In this document: positions 24,727 through 33,715 of the stretch, one piece after another
How the letters are laid out: each line of letters begins with the position of its first letter
Numbering within the stretch: position 1 is the first letter of the stretch
From: Hymenobacter ruricola
Lineage (GTDB): Bacteria > Bacteroidota > Bacteroidia > Cytophagales > Hymenobacteraceae
Length of the DNA stretch: 64,000 nucleotides
Direction: 5' to 3'
Assembly: GCF_015694525.1 (NCBI RefSeq)
Contig: NZ_JADQDM010000013.1
Location: forward strand, 1-64,000
Translations under genes and position numbers: made by a program
The notes under the pieces: generated by a model
Told to the model about the DNA's origin: nothing
Database searches by the model: none
Seen by the model: only the letters and a program-made list of their open reading frames with translations

Positions 24727-27700
24727 CTAGAATGAGTAGCGCAGGCCCAACTGGCCCTGCCAGCGCGAGGCCAGCTGGTCGATGGAGTAGGTGGCCGGCG
24801 TGCCGTAGGTGTAGGTGGGGCGGTTGAAGGTGGCGGCGTTGTAGCTGCCCGAAATGCTGCCGGCGGCGTTGGCGTAGGCGGGGGCCTGCGTGAGGCCGGT
24901 GCCCACCGTCGAGTTGAAGGTGTTGGGCACGAAGTACTGGCGGCCCCAGTCCTTGTTCAGCAGGTTGCCCACGTTGATGATGTCGAGCGAAATCTGCAGG
25001 GTGTGGCCGGTGGGCACGATGCCGGCTTCGTTGGCTTCGAGGCTGCCAAGCTTGGCTTCCAGCATGAAGCGCACGTCGGCCTGGTTGTTCCAGGGGGTGC
25101 GGGCGGCGTTGCGCTCGGCGTACTGGCCGCGGCGGGTTTTGAGGTAGGGGTCGTTGTCGACGAAGCTGCTGAGGGCCGCGTACTGGGCACCGCTGTTGTC
25201 CGGCACGTAGCTCACGGCCTTGGTCACGGGGTCGGTCACGGCGTTCACGAACAGGATATCCGAAGCCGAGGCTGGGATGTAGGCCAGCTGCACGTTTTGC
25301 TGGCCGTTGCCCAGCAGGTTGTTGTTGTACACCCACGTAAACGGCGAGCCGCTGGCGTAGGTGAGCACCGAGGTGAAGTAGCCCGTGAAGCGCTGGGCGA
25401 AGGTTTTGTGCAGGTTCAGCGAGGCCACCACGCGGTGGCGCAGGTCGAAGTTGGAGTAGGCCAGGGCGGGGTCGTTCACGTTCAGGGCCGGGTTCAGCTC
25501 CCAGTTGCTCTGGGGCGAGTTGCGGATGCCGTTGCTGATGTCGTGGCTCTGGCCGTAGGTGTAGGCCACGCTCACGTCGAGCAGCTGGTTCAGCGTCTGG
25601 CCCACCGAGCCGGTGAGCTGGTAGCGGTAGCCTTTCTGGGTATTGGTCAGGAAGAAGGCGTTCGAGAAAGCGGTGTTTACCTTGGCGTTGCCGCCGGCCG
25701 GGGCCGCGTAGCGCGGGCTCTGGGTGGGGCCCTGCGCCAAGTAGGTCACGTTGTCGGTGAGGTTGATGTTCTCAAACTTCACGTCCTGCAAGGTCTTGGT
25801 GTAGAGGCCTTCCACCGAGAAGCGGGTGCCGGTTTTCAGCTTAAAGTCCAGGGCCAGTGACGAGCGCCACACCTGCGGCATCTTGAAGTTGTTGTCCACC
25901 AGGTTGATTTCGGTGGTGTTCTGCGCGGCGGCGTTGGGCAGGGCCGTGGCCGCGTTCTGGTAAATCTGGTTGGGGTTTTGGTTGAGCAGAATCTTGGGTC
26001 CCGTCGTGGCCAGGGCGCTGGGCTGAATGTTGTTGTAGTCCACCGAGTTGAAGTTCACGCCGTTATTATAATAAGCGTAGCCAAACCAGGCAAACGGCAC
26101 CCGGCCCGTGAACACGCCCGAGCCGCCGCGCAGCACCACCGAGCCGTCGCCCTTCACGTCGTAGTTGAAGCCCAGGCGCGGCGACACCTGCACCTGGCCG
26201 AGGTAGCTGTTGTCGAGGTCCTGCCAGGGCGTGTGCGAGTAGGTCTGGTTCAGGGTGTTGGCGTCGTTCTGCGGGTTGTTCACCAGGCCTGAGTTCAGGG
26301 CCGGCTTGGTGGGCAGCGAGGCGATGTCGAAGCGCAGGCCGGGCGTGATTTTCAGGTGCTCGGTCACGTTCCACTCGTCCTGCAGGTAGGCGCTGAAGAA
26401 GTTGATGTTGAACGCCGCCGAGGGGTTGTTGTAATTGTAGGCGTAGGAGTTATCGGTCTTGTTGTAGGTGCCGCGAATGCGGTTCGGCTGGTCGTTCAGG
26501 AACTGGTTCACGTTGTTGTACTCAATCCGGCCGTTCCAGGAGTTGATGAAGCCGTAGTCGATGTGGTACAGCTCGTTGTGCGTGCCCAGCGTGAGGGCGT
26601 GCGCCCCGGTGTAGAAGGTGAAATTGTCGGTGATTTCAAACGTCTTCTGGCGGGTGTTGAAGATGCTGGCCTCCCGGTCCGAGCCCAGCAGAATCTGGTT
26701 CGAGCCCGAAAAGTAGGTGCTTGTGCCCGCCGTGCCCGGCGTGGTGCCCACGTTGTTAATCTGCACGGCCGGAAACAGGTTGGCCTGCCCGCCCAGCAGG
26801 TCGCGGTAGTCGTGGATGTTGGTGTAGCCCAGAATCAGGTTGTTGGCGAAGCGGCTGCTGAAGTTGCTTTTCACCTCCAGCACCGTCGAGTTTTGCACGT
26901 TGTGCTGCGTGAAGTCCTGCGAGCCAAACTTAAACAAGCTGCCCGAGCGCTCCAGGTTGGTGGCTTCCGACTGAATAAAGTTGTGGCGCAGCGCAATGCT
27001 GGTTTTGTCGTCGAGGTTGAAATCCAGGCGGCCGAAAATCTTGTCGCTGTTCGCGTGGATGTTGTAGTTGCCGTACTCGCCCACGTTGTAGCCGTAGGTG
27101 GTTTGCAGCTTGGCGGCAATCTGCTGGGCCAGCTCCGTGGTCACGGGCGAGCCCGGCTGGCCGGCGCCGTAAAACTGCGGCTCCTGGCGGCGGGCAATTT
27201 CGGCGTTGGTAAAGAAGAAAAGTTTGTTTTTGATAATCGGCCCGCCCAGCCGGAAGCCGGTCTGGTAGTCGTGGTATTCCGAGCCGATTTTGCTGCGGCT
27301 GTCGTCGATGCTCTTGCCGGTCACGGTCTGGTTGCGGCCGTAGCCATACACCGAGCCGTGGAAATCGTTGGTGCCCGAGCGCGTCACGGCATTAATGGAC
27401 CCGCCCGTGAAGTTGCCCAGCTTCACGTCATACGGCGCCACCTGGGCCTGAATCTCCTGAATGGCGTCGAGCGAAATCGGGTTGGCGCGGGCCGAGCCGC
27501 CGGGCAGGCCGCTGGTGCCGCTCTGCCCGCCGAGCGAAGGCGAGAACCCAATGGCGTCGTTGTTCACGGCGCCGTCCAGGGTGATGTTGTTGTAGCGGAA
27601 CGAGCTGCCCGCGAACGAGTTGTTGGAGTTGCGCGGGTCCAGGCGGGTGAAGTCCGAAATGCTGCGCGAAATGGTGGGCAGCTGCTGAATGGCCTCGCGG

Positions 27701-28116
27701 CTGACGGTGGTGCCGGCGCCGGTTTTGGTGGCCTGGGTGTTGCCCACCACCACTACTTCGGTCAGAGCCTGCGCCTCGGCGGCCAGCGTAAGGTTGAGGC
27801 GGGTGGTGTTGCCCAACGTTAGAAATACCCCGCCGATGGTCTGGGGCTTGTAGCCCACGTAGGTCACAATTACTTCGTAGGGCCCGCCGGGCGCCAGGTT
27901 CGGGATGTTGAAGCCGCCGTCGACTTCTGTGGCCGTGCCGCGCTTGGTGCCCGTGGGCTGGTGAGTGGCCACCACCGTCACCCCAATCAGGTCCTCGCCC
28001 TTGTCCGACGTCACCTTGCCGCTGAGGGACGAGGTGGTAACCTGGGCCGTGGCGAGCTGCGAGCAGCCCAGCAGCACCAGGAAAAACAACTGCGTAAATG
28101 TGTGTCGAATCGACAT
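24727..28116 (-). CDS. TonB-dependent receptor, Oar-like, with carboxypeptidase-regulatory N-terminal domain
   Basis: 1129 residues from the ATG at 28116 (MSIRHTFTQLFFLVLLG, cleavage near LATAQ). Residues 25-115 form the CarboxypepD_reg-like beta-sandwich (LSGKVTSDKGEDLIGVTVVA); then comes the plug (TTVSREAIQQLPTISRSISD, and the APYDVKLGNFTGGSINAV loop), then a long beta-barrel ending in the aromatic LGLRYSF. This fits Oar-type outer-membrane receptors, which import large or scarce substrates using TonB energy. Substrate unknown; no SusD partner is adjacent. A GACCTTTG sequence (28143-28150), one mismatch from the -7 consensus, lies 26 bases upstream. It is divergent from the next receptor. 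Confidence 0.92.
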   Translation of the reverse strand: MSIRHTFTQLFFLVLLGCSQLATAQVTTSSLSGKVTSDKGEDLIGVTVVATHQPTGTKRGTATEVDGGFNIPNLAPGGPYEVIVTYVGYKPQTIGGVFLTLGNTTRLNLTLAAEAQALTEVVVVGNTQATKTGAGTTVSREAIQQLPTISRSISDFTRLDPRNSNNSFAGSSFRYNNITLDGAVNNDAIGFSPSLGGQSGTSGLPGGSARANPISLDAIQEIQAQVAPYDVKLGNFTGGSINAVTRSGTNDFHGSVYGYGRNQTVTGKSIDDSRSKIGSEYHDYQTGFRLGGPIIKNKLFFFTNAEIARRQEPQFYGAGQPGSPVTTELAQQIAAKLQTTYGYNVGEYGNYNIHANSDKIFGRLDFNLDDKTSIALRHNFIQSEATNLERSGSLFKFGSQDFTQHNVQNSTVLEVKSNFSSRFANNLILGYTNIHDYRDLLGGQANLFPAVQINNVGTTPGTAGTSTYFSGSNQILLGSDREASIFNTRQKTFEITDNFTFYTGAHALTLGTHNELYHIDYGFINSWNGRIEYNNVNQFLNDQPNRIRGTYNKTDNSYAYNYNNPSAAFNINFFSAYLQDEWNVTEHLKITPGLRFDIASLPTKPALNSGLVNNPQNDANTLNQTYSHTPWQDLDNSYLGQVQVSPRLGFNYDVKGDGSVVLRGGSGVFTGRVPFAWFGYAYYNNGVNFNSVDYNNIQPSALATTGPKILLNQNPNQIYQNAATALPNAAAQNTTEINLVDNNFKMPQVWRSSLALDFKLKTGTRFSVEGLYTKTLQDVKFENINLTDNVTYLAQGPTQSPRYAAPAGGNAKVNTAFSNAFFLTNTQKGYRYQLTGSVGQTLNQLLDVSVAYTYGQSHDISNGIRNSPQSNWELNPALNVNDPALAYSNFDLRHRVVASLNLHKTFAQRFTGYFTSVLTYASGSPFTWVYNNNLLGNGQQNVQLAYIPASASDILFVNAVTDPVTKAVSYVPDNSGAQYAALSSFVDNDPYLKTRRGQYAERNAARTPWNNQADVRFMLEAKLGSLEANEAGIVPTGHTLQISLDIINVGNLLNKDWGRQYFVPNTFNSTVGTGLTQAPAYANAAGSISGSYNAATFNRPTYTYGTPATYSIDQLASRWQGQLGLRYSF

Positions 28117-28320
28117 AAAAATGAGGGAGTTGATTAACGCTACAAAGGTCCGAGCGCCTAACCCCGGCCTCACCCTGCGTTGCGTTTCCGAATTGTTGTA
28201 TTTCGCTTTTTCTCATAACCTGCCGGTAACATAAGGCCCGAAACCCCCGCTTTTCGGGCCGTTTCCGGGCCGTTAACCATTTCATAATTCAGAGGAAATT
28301 TCACCGAAACTTCATCCGGG

Positions 28321-28328
28321 TAGTTTTG
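28321..28328 (+). promoter_or_regulatory. -7 box (TAGTTTTG) just upstream of the second receptor
   Basis: Exact TAnnTTTG ending eight bases before the ATG at 28337. No other in-frame ATG lies nearby, so the mRNA would have almost no leader. The rest of the divergent gap (28117-28320) is AT-richer than the genes. Confidence 0.5.
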
Positions 28329-28336
28329 TTCCCCGA

Positions 28337-31165
28337 ATGGAAAACACTATTAATTACCGGTATTTATTCATCACATTGCTGAGCTTATTATTCAGCAATA
28401 CCGTCTTCGCCCAAACGACCGGCACCGTGAAGGGCCTCGTGAAGGACGCCGCCACCCAGGAGGCCGTCATCGGCGGCACGGTGCGCCTCGACGGCACCAC
28501 GCTGGGCACCCAGACCGACGTCGACGGCAGCTTCCGGCTGGAGCGCGTGCCCAAAGGCACCTACACCCTCGTCATTTCCTCGGTCGGCTACGTCAGCACC
28601 TCGCTGCCCGGCGTGGCCGTGGAAGCCGGCAAGACCACCGTCATCAACACCACCGCCAAATCGGACAGCAAGGCGCTCGACGAAGTGGTGGTGCGCGGCG
28701 TGCGCCGCACCAACACCGAGATTTCCGTCATCACCGAAATCCGCCAGGCCAACGTGGTGGTGAGCGGCGTGTCGTCGGAGCAAATCGTGAAATCGCAGGA
28801 CCGCGACGCGGCCGAGGTGGTGCGCCGCATCCCCGGCGTCAGCATCATCGACAACCGCTTCATCCAGGTGCGCGGCCTCAGCGAGCGGTACAACACCGTG
28901 TGGCTGAACGACGTGACGGCCCCGAGCTCGGAAACCGACAAGAAGGCCTTCTCCTTCGACATCGTGCCCAGCGCCCTGCTCGACCGCGTGCTCGTGTTCA
29001 AAGACCCCTCACCCGAGTTGCCCGGCGACTTCGCCGGCGGCCTTGTGAAAGTGTACCTGCGCAAGCCCACGCTCGACGAGCGCAGCTTCACGGCCAGCTA
29101 CGTGAGCGGCTACCGCGACGGCACCACCTTCAACTCTTTCAACTCTGACAAGGGCGGCAGCGGCGACTTCGCCGGCTTTGGCGCCGCCAACCGGAATTTG
29201 CCCAACAACTTCCCGGTGCTGAACTCGGCCGCTTCGGCGGCCCAGCGCGACGCTTCGGCCCATGACCTGGGCAACACCTTCGGCATCAAGACCATGACGG
29301 CGATGCCCGACGTGCGTTTCAACGCGTCGTACCTCGACAATTTCAAGCTGGGCGGCCTCCAGATTGGCTCGCTCACCTCGCTGAGCTACACCAATGCCTT
29401 CGCGCGCTTCAACATCGCCCGCAACGTGTACGACGCCGACGGGCAGCGCACCGACCGCCTCCTCGACGAGCAGGCCACCAACAACGTGCGCCTGGGCCTT
29501 ATCCAGAACTTCAGCACCTTGCTGAACAACGGCACCAAGCTGGAATTCCGCAACCTGTTCAACCAGTTCGGCCGCAACCAGATTACGACCCGCGACAACT
29601 TCTCGGCCAACGACAACACGCTGGTGCGCAAGGGCTACGCGCTGGGCTACCAGGGCCGCACCACCTACACCGGGCAGTTGGCCGGCACGCATCTGTTCAA
29701 CGACGAGAAAACCACGTTCGACTGGGTGGCCGGCTACGGCTACTCGGCCAAGGACGAGCCCGACCTGCGCCGCGTGGCCTACCGCAACGTGACGCTGACC
29801 GACGGCAGCGTGGGCCAGGAAGTGCTGACGCCCGCGCCCGGGCAGGTCGACGTCATCAACGCCGGCCGCCTCTACCAGAAGCTGAACGAAAACGTGTACA
29901 CGCTGAACGCCAACGGCAAGCACAAGCTGGTGGGCCTGGGCGGGCGCGAAATGGAGCTGGCCGCCGGCACCTACCTGGAGTACAAAAAGCGCGACTTCAC
30001 GGCCCGCGCCTTCGGCTACTCGCCTTCCGACCCCACGCGCTTTCAGCAGCTGAAAAATCTGCCGCTGGCCACGGTTTTTGCGCCCGAGAACGTGGGCGGC
30101 ACCGGCTTCCAGCTGCGCGAAGACATCAACTCGACATACCGCTACACGGCCAGCAACGAGCAGGAAGCCGTGTACGCGTCCATCAACCTGCCCATTACGC
30201 CTGGCCTGAAGCTGCTGACCGGCGCCCGCTTCGAGCGCAACGTGCAGGTCATCAACACCGGCGTGAACGGCGCGCCCGTCGACCAGACGGTGACCACCAA
30301 CTACCTGCTGCCCTCGGCCAACCTGAGCTATAATTTCAGCGAAACCAGCCTGCTGCGGGCTTGCTACGGCCGCAGCCTCAACCGGCCGGAGTTCCGCGAG
30401 TCGGCCCCTTTCTACTACTATGACTTTGACTTCAACGTGCTGAACTACGGCTCGTTGTACCTCAACCCCACCAAGCCGCTGCAGGTGGCCACCATCGACA
30501 ACTTCGACCTGCGTTACGAGTGGTACCCCACGCCCGGCGAACAGGTGCACCTCGGGGTGTTCTACAAGAACTTCACCAACCCGATTGAGAACGTCGTCAT
30601 TCCCAGCACCAACCTAGCCTACTCCTTCGCCAACGCGCCCAGCGCCTACTCCTACGGCGTGGAGCTGGACGTGCGCAAGAGCTTCGACTTTCTGGATGCG
30701 CTGGTGGGCACCCGCGGCCTGAAGAACATCACGGCCGTGTTCAACCTCTCGCTCATCGAAAGCCAGGTCGATTTGGGCCCCGGCATCGTGGCCTGGAACA
30801 GCAAGCGCGCTCTGCAGGGCCAGTCGCCCTACGTAGTGAACACCGGCCTGTACTACCAGAACGAGTCGGGCAGCTGGCAGGCTTCGGCCCTCTACAACGT
30901 GTTTGGCCCGCGCATCCTCTTCGCCGGCTCCGACCAGTACCCCGACGTGGTGGAAATGCCCCGCCACACCATCGACTTGTCCTTGACCAAGAGCCTCACC
31001 AAGCGCGTGGCCCTCAACCTGGGCGTGCAGGACCTGCTGAACCAGCGTGTGACCCTGGTGCAGGACTTCAACAAAGACCTGAAATACCAGCGCGACATCG
31101 ACCCCGCCCTGGCCGACTACCGCCGCGGCACCTACGTCACCATCGGCGTGAAAGCGGCCTTCTAA
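28337..31165 (+). CDS. TonB-dependent receptor with carboxypeptidase-like N-terminal domain
   Basis: 942 residues, with signal peptide MENTINYRYLFITLLSLLFS and cleavage near VFAQ. Residues 28-110 are a CarboxypepD_reg-like domain (VKGLVKDAATQEAVIGG); the plug follows (QIVKSQDRDAAEVVRRIPG, IQVRGLSERYNTVWLN, LPGDFAGGLVKVYL), then a barrel ending GTYVTIGVKAAF. It imports an unknown ligand across the outer membrane with TonB. Downstream, after a palindrome, lies a beta-helix lipoprotein on the same strand that may act as its surface partner, as SusD does for SusC. I cannot name the substrate. Confidence 0.92.
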   Translation: MENTINYRYLFITLLSLLFSNTVFAQTTGTVKGLVKDAATQEAVIGGTVRLDGTTLGTQTDVDGSFRLERVPKGTYTLVISSVGYVSTSLPGVAVEAGKTTVINTTAKSDSKALDEVVVRGVRRTNTEISVITEIRQANVVVSGVSSEQIVKSQDRDAAEVVRRIPGVSIIDNRFIQVRGLSERYNTVWLNDVTAPSSETDKKAFSFDIVPSALLDRVLVFKDPSPELPGDFAGGLVKVYLRKPTLDERSFTASYVSGYRDGTTFNSFNSDKGGSGDFAGFGAANRNLPNNFPVLNSAASAAQRDASAHDLGNTFGIKTMTAMPDVRFNASYLDNFKLGGLQIGSLTSLSYTNAFARFNIARNVYDADGQRTDRLLDEQATNNVRLGLIQNFSTLLNNGTKLEFRNLFNQFGRNQITTRDNFSANDNTLVRKGYALGYQGRTTYTGQLAGTHLFNDEKTTFDWVAGYGYSAKDEPDLRRVAYRNVTLTDGSVGQEVLTPAPGQVDVINAGRLYQKLNENVYTLNANGKHKLVGLGGREMELAAGTYLEYKKRDFTARAFGYSPSDPTRFQQLKNLPLATVFAPENVGGTGFQLREDINSTYRYTASNEQEAVYASINLPITPGLKLLTGARFERNVQVINTGVNGAPVDQTVTTNYLLPSANLSYNFSETSLLRACYGRSLNRPEFRESAPFYYYDFDFNVLNYGSLYLNPTKPLQVATIDNFDLRYEWYPTPGEQVHLGVFYKNFTNPIENVVIPSTNLAYSFANAPSAYSYGVELDVRKSFDFLDALVGTRGLKNITAVFNLSLIESQVDLGPGIVAWNSKRALQGQSPYVVNTGLYYQNESGSWQASALYNVFGPRILFAGSDQYPDVVEMPRHTIDLSLTKSLTKRVALNLGVQDLLNQRVTLVQDFNKDLKYQRDIDPALADYRRGTYVTIGVKAAF

Positions 31166-31172
31166 ACGGCGT

Positions 31173-31252
31173 GTAGCGTGGACTCTGGGAGTCCGCGCCG
31201 GGGCGAACGACCTACCGTCCGACGATGCGCGGACTCGCAGAGTCCACGCTAC
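31173..31252. repeat. intergenic palindrome, family 3
   Basis: 26-bp arms (gtagcgtggactct... and its complement) differ at one position. Each arm holds its own small palindrome (ggactc / gagtcc), so several hairpins compete. It sits between the receptor and the lipoprotein genes. Confidence 0.9.
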
Positions 31253-31299
31253 AAAACAAACTTCTCAACCACACCCCACTTCATTTTTTCGCATACCTT

Positions 31300-32817
31300 A
31301 TGCTAACCCTCAACCCGTTTCGCCAGCGCGCCCTGCTGGCGGCCGCCCTGTTCTCGCTGAGCCTGGCCGCCTGCAAAAAAGACGAGGCCACCGTGACGCC
31401 CGACCCGCCCATCACGACCCCCACGGGCCAACTGGTGGAAGTGACCGAAGTGAAAACCAGCACCACCTGGACCGCCGCCAACAAATACCTGCTGAAAGGC
31501 TACGTGTACGTGCGCTCCGGCGCCACGCTCACCATCGAGCCGGGCACCATCATCAAGGGCGATAAGGACTCCAAAGGCGCCCTCATCGTGGAGCCCGGCG
31601 CCAAGCTCATTGCCGCCGGCACCGCCGCCAAGCCCATCATCTTCACCTCGAACCAGCCCAAAGGCAGCCGCAACTACGGCGACTGGGGCGGCGTGATTCT
31701 GGCTGGCAACGCCCCCGTGAACAGCCTCGTGAACGGCGTGAAGCCCGTGGTGGAAGGCGGCCCCACCACCACCTACGGCGGCACCGACGCCGCCGACAAC
31801 TCCGGCACGCTGCAGTACGTGCGCATCGAGTTCGGCGGCATTGCCTTTTCGCCCAACAACGAAATCAACGGCCTGACGCTGTGCGCCGTGGGCTCGGGCA
31901 CCACCCTCGACCACATTCAGGTTTCCTACTCCGGCGATGACTCCTACGAGTGGTTCGGCGGCACCGTGAACGCCAAGTACCTCATTGCCCACCGCACCTA
32001 CGACGACGATTTCGACACCGACAACGGCTACTCGGGCAAGGTGCAGTTTGCCGTGTCCTTGCGCGACCCGCTGCAGGCCGACCAGTCGGGCTCGAAGGCG
32101 TTTGAGAGCGACAACGACGCCAACGCTTCTGATAACTTGCCCAAAACCAGCGCCGTGTTCTCGAACGTGACCGTGATTGGGCCGCTGAACAACATCAACA
32201 ACGCGGGCGGCATCAGCTCGCAGTACGTGGCCGCTGCACACATCCGCCGCAACTCGGCCGAGAGCATCATGAACTCGGTGCTGGTGGGCTACCCGGCCGG
32301 CATCCTGGTCGACCACGCCAAAACTGCCGCCAACGTGGCCGCCAACGACCTGCGCTTCCAGAACAACATCATTGCCGGCATGGCCACGGGCACCGCTGCC
32401 ACCCGCAACCAGAAGAACATCATCTACATCGGCCCGGCCGGGGGCGCCGGCTCGCTCACGCCCACCACGGCCATGAGCGCCGACAGCAGCAGCTTCGGCA
32501 CGGCCATCGGCCCGCTGAGCTGGCTCTACAAGTCGGGCAGCAACAACAAGCGCTACACCAACGCCGACGAGGCGCGCCTGCTCAACCCCTTCAACCTGAC
32601 GGCCCCTAGCTTCCTGCCGCTCACCACCTCGCCCATCGTCTGGACGTCGGCCACCAACACCAACCCGGTGGTCGCCCCCGCCTTCACCGATAGCAAAGTG
32701 TCGGACGCCTTCTTCACCAAAGTATCTTATATCGGCGCCTTTAGCGGCTCGGGCCAGAGCGCCGACAACTGGGCCAGCGGCTGGACCAACTTCGACCCCC
32801 AGAACACCGAATACTAG
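31300..32817 (+). CDS. beta-helix-like surface lipoprotein next to a TonB receptor
   Basis: 505 residues from the ATG at 31300, which gives a lipoprotein signal (MLTLNPFRQRALLAAALFSL, lipobox SLAAC). The mature part begins with a Pro/Thr linker, then repeated short strands such as LLKGYVYVRSGATLTIEPGT, GALIVEPGAKLIAAGT, LQYVRIEFGG and LDHIQVSYSG, typical of right-handed parallel beta-helices. No catalytic motif is recognised. The family is found beside TonB receptors in Bacteroidota, but I do not know a proven function. The lipidation signal argues for outer-membrane anchoring. A strong terminator follows, so it probably ends the receptor transcription unit. Confidence 0.82.
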   Translation: MLTLNPFRQRALLAAALFSLSLAACKKDEATVTPDPPITTPTGQLVEVTEVKTSTTWTAANKYLLKGYVYVRSGATLTIEPGTIIKGDKDSKGALIVEPGAKLIAAGTAAKPIIFTSNQPKGSRNYGDWGGVILAGNAPVNSLVNGVKPVVEGGPTTTYGGTDAADNSGTLQYVRIEFGGIAFSPNNEINGLTLCAVGSGTTLDHIQVSYSGDDSYEWFGGTVNAKYLIAHRTYDDDFDTDNGYSGKVQFAVSLRDPLQADQSGSKAFESDNDANASDNLPKTSAVFSNVTVIGPLNNINNAGGISSQYVAAAHIRRNSAESIMNSVLVGYPAGILVDHAKTAANVAANDLRFQNNIIAGMATGTAATRNQKNIIYIGPAGGAGSLTPTTAMSADSSSFGTAIGPLSWLYKSGSNNKRYTNADEARLLNPFNLTAPSFLPLTTSPIVWTSATNTNPVVAPAFTDSKVSDAFFTKVSYIGAFSGSGQSADNWASGWTNFDPQNTEY

Positions 32818-32838
32818 TGCTTTTATTTGACTGCGATG

Positions 32839-32870
32839 AAAAAGGCTCCCCGCTTCGGGGAGCCTTTTTT
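32839..32870 (+). terminator. rho-independent terminator
   Basis: A 13-bp perfect stem (aaaaaggctcccc with ggggagccttttt), a gcttc loop and a T-run. It closes the receptor-lipoprotein unit. Confidence 0.95.
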
Positions 32871-32893
32871 GTGCGTTTGGCGGCTTCTGTAAT

Positions 32894-33009
32894 CCGTTTG
32901 TCATCCTGAGCGCAACGAAGGACCTTGTCACGTTAGCATTAGTCGAGCCACTGCTGAATGCGCTTGCGTGATAAGGTCGGTCCTTCGCTGCGCTCAGGAT
33001 GACAAACGG
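32894..33009. repeat. intergenic palindrome, family 1 copy D
   Basis: Longest outer arms of the family: ccgtttgtcatcctgagcgc and gcgctcaggatgacaaacgg (one base differs further in). The inner arms are cgaaggacctt and aaggtcggtccttcg. It lies between convergent transcription units. Confidence 0.92.
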
Positions 33010-33030
33010 TCTATTTCTCTAAATCCTCTC

Positions 33031-33492
33031 TTACCGGCTCAAGCGAAATACAATCGGCAGCGTGCGCAGCACCCGCACCGGCTGGCCCGCCACCCGGCCG
33101 GGTGCCCACCACGGCATCAGCCGCACCACGCGCAGGGCCTCCTCGTCGAAGCCATGGCCGCAGCCTTTGGCCACTTCCGCGTCGCGGATGCGCCCTTGCT
33201 CGTCCACCACGAAGCGCACGTACACCGTGCCCGACAAATTGCGCTGGCTGGCCTCGGCCGGGTAGTTGATTTTGCGGGCCAGATACTGGTGCATGGCCGC
33301 GTCGCCGCCCGGAAAAGCCGGCATCTCGTCGGCGTAGCTCAGCACTTCGGGGGCGGCAGGGGCGGCTTCCGCGGTAGCGGTTTCGCTGGCCGTCACCGCC
33401 TTGCCCACGGCCTGGGCCCGGCTGGTGCCGGCCAGCGCCAGCAGCAATGCACCCGCTATGAAACCGCCTTTTGGCACTCCAGTGGTAAGCAC
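33031..33492 (-). CDS. TonB C-terminal-domain protein
   Basis: 153 residues from a GTG at 33492; another GTG at 33477 would give MPKGGFIAG. A TACTTTTG box lies 26 bases upstream. After a short hydrophobic N-terminus (AGALLLALAGTSRAQA) come about 35 residues rich in Ala/Glu and then the TonB_C domain: MPAFPGGDAAMHQYLARKI, LSGTVYVRFVVDEQG, GCGHGFDEEALRVVR. In energy-transducing TonB this domain contacts receptor TonB boxes. Here the hydrophobic segment looks like a cleavable signal and the periplasm-spanning linker is short, so it may not be an energy transducer. It is near two TonB receptors but has its own promoter. Confidence 0.85.
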   Translation of the reverse strand: MLTTGVPKGGFIAGALLLALAGTSRAQAVGKAVTASETATAEAAPAAPEVLSYADEMPAFPGGDAAMHQYLARKINYPAEASQRNLSGTVYVRFVVDEQGRIRDAEVAKGCGHGFDEEALRVVRLMPWWAPGRVAGQPVRVLRTLPIVFRLSR

Positions 33493-33518
33493 GAGGACGT
33501 CCTAAGTAATTGCTTCAG

Positions 33519-33526
33519 CAAAAGTA
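33519..33526 (-). promoter_or_regulatory. -7 box (TACTTTTG) for the TonB-domain gene
   Basis: Exact TAnnTTTG on the minus strand, 26 bases upstream of the GTG start at 33492. Confidence 0.5.
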
Positions 33527-33715
33527 CCGTGGGCCCCCAACGCCCCCGGTACCCGGCCGTTACCGTTTCATCACATCATCATTACCCACGGGCCTTTTCT
33601 CTTTGAGCCGACTCCAGTTCCCGCGGTAGCCGGCTGGCCCGGCGGTGCTTCTTTCTTGCCACCGAAAACGAGGCGTTTGAGTCGTTCCTTTGTGCCTGTA
33701 TCAGTCCCGCTTCCC

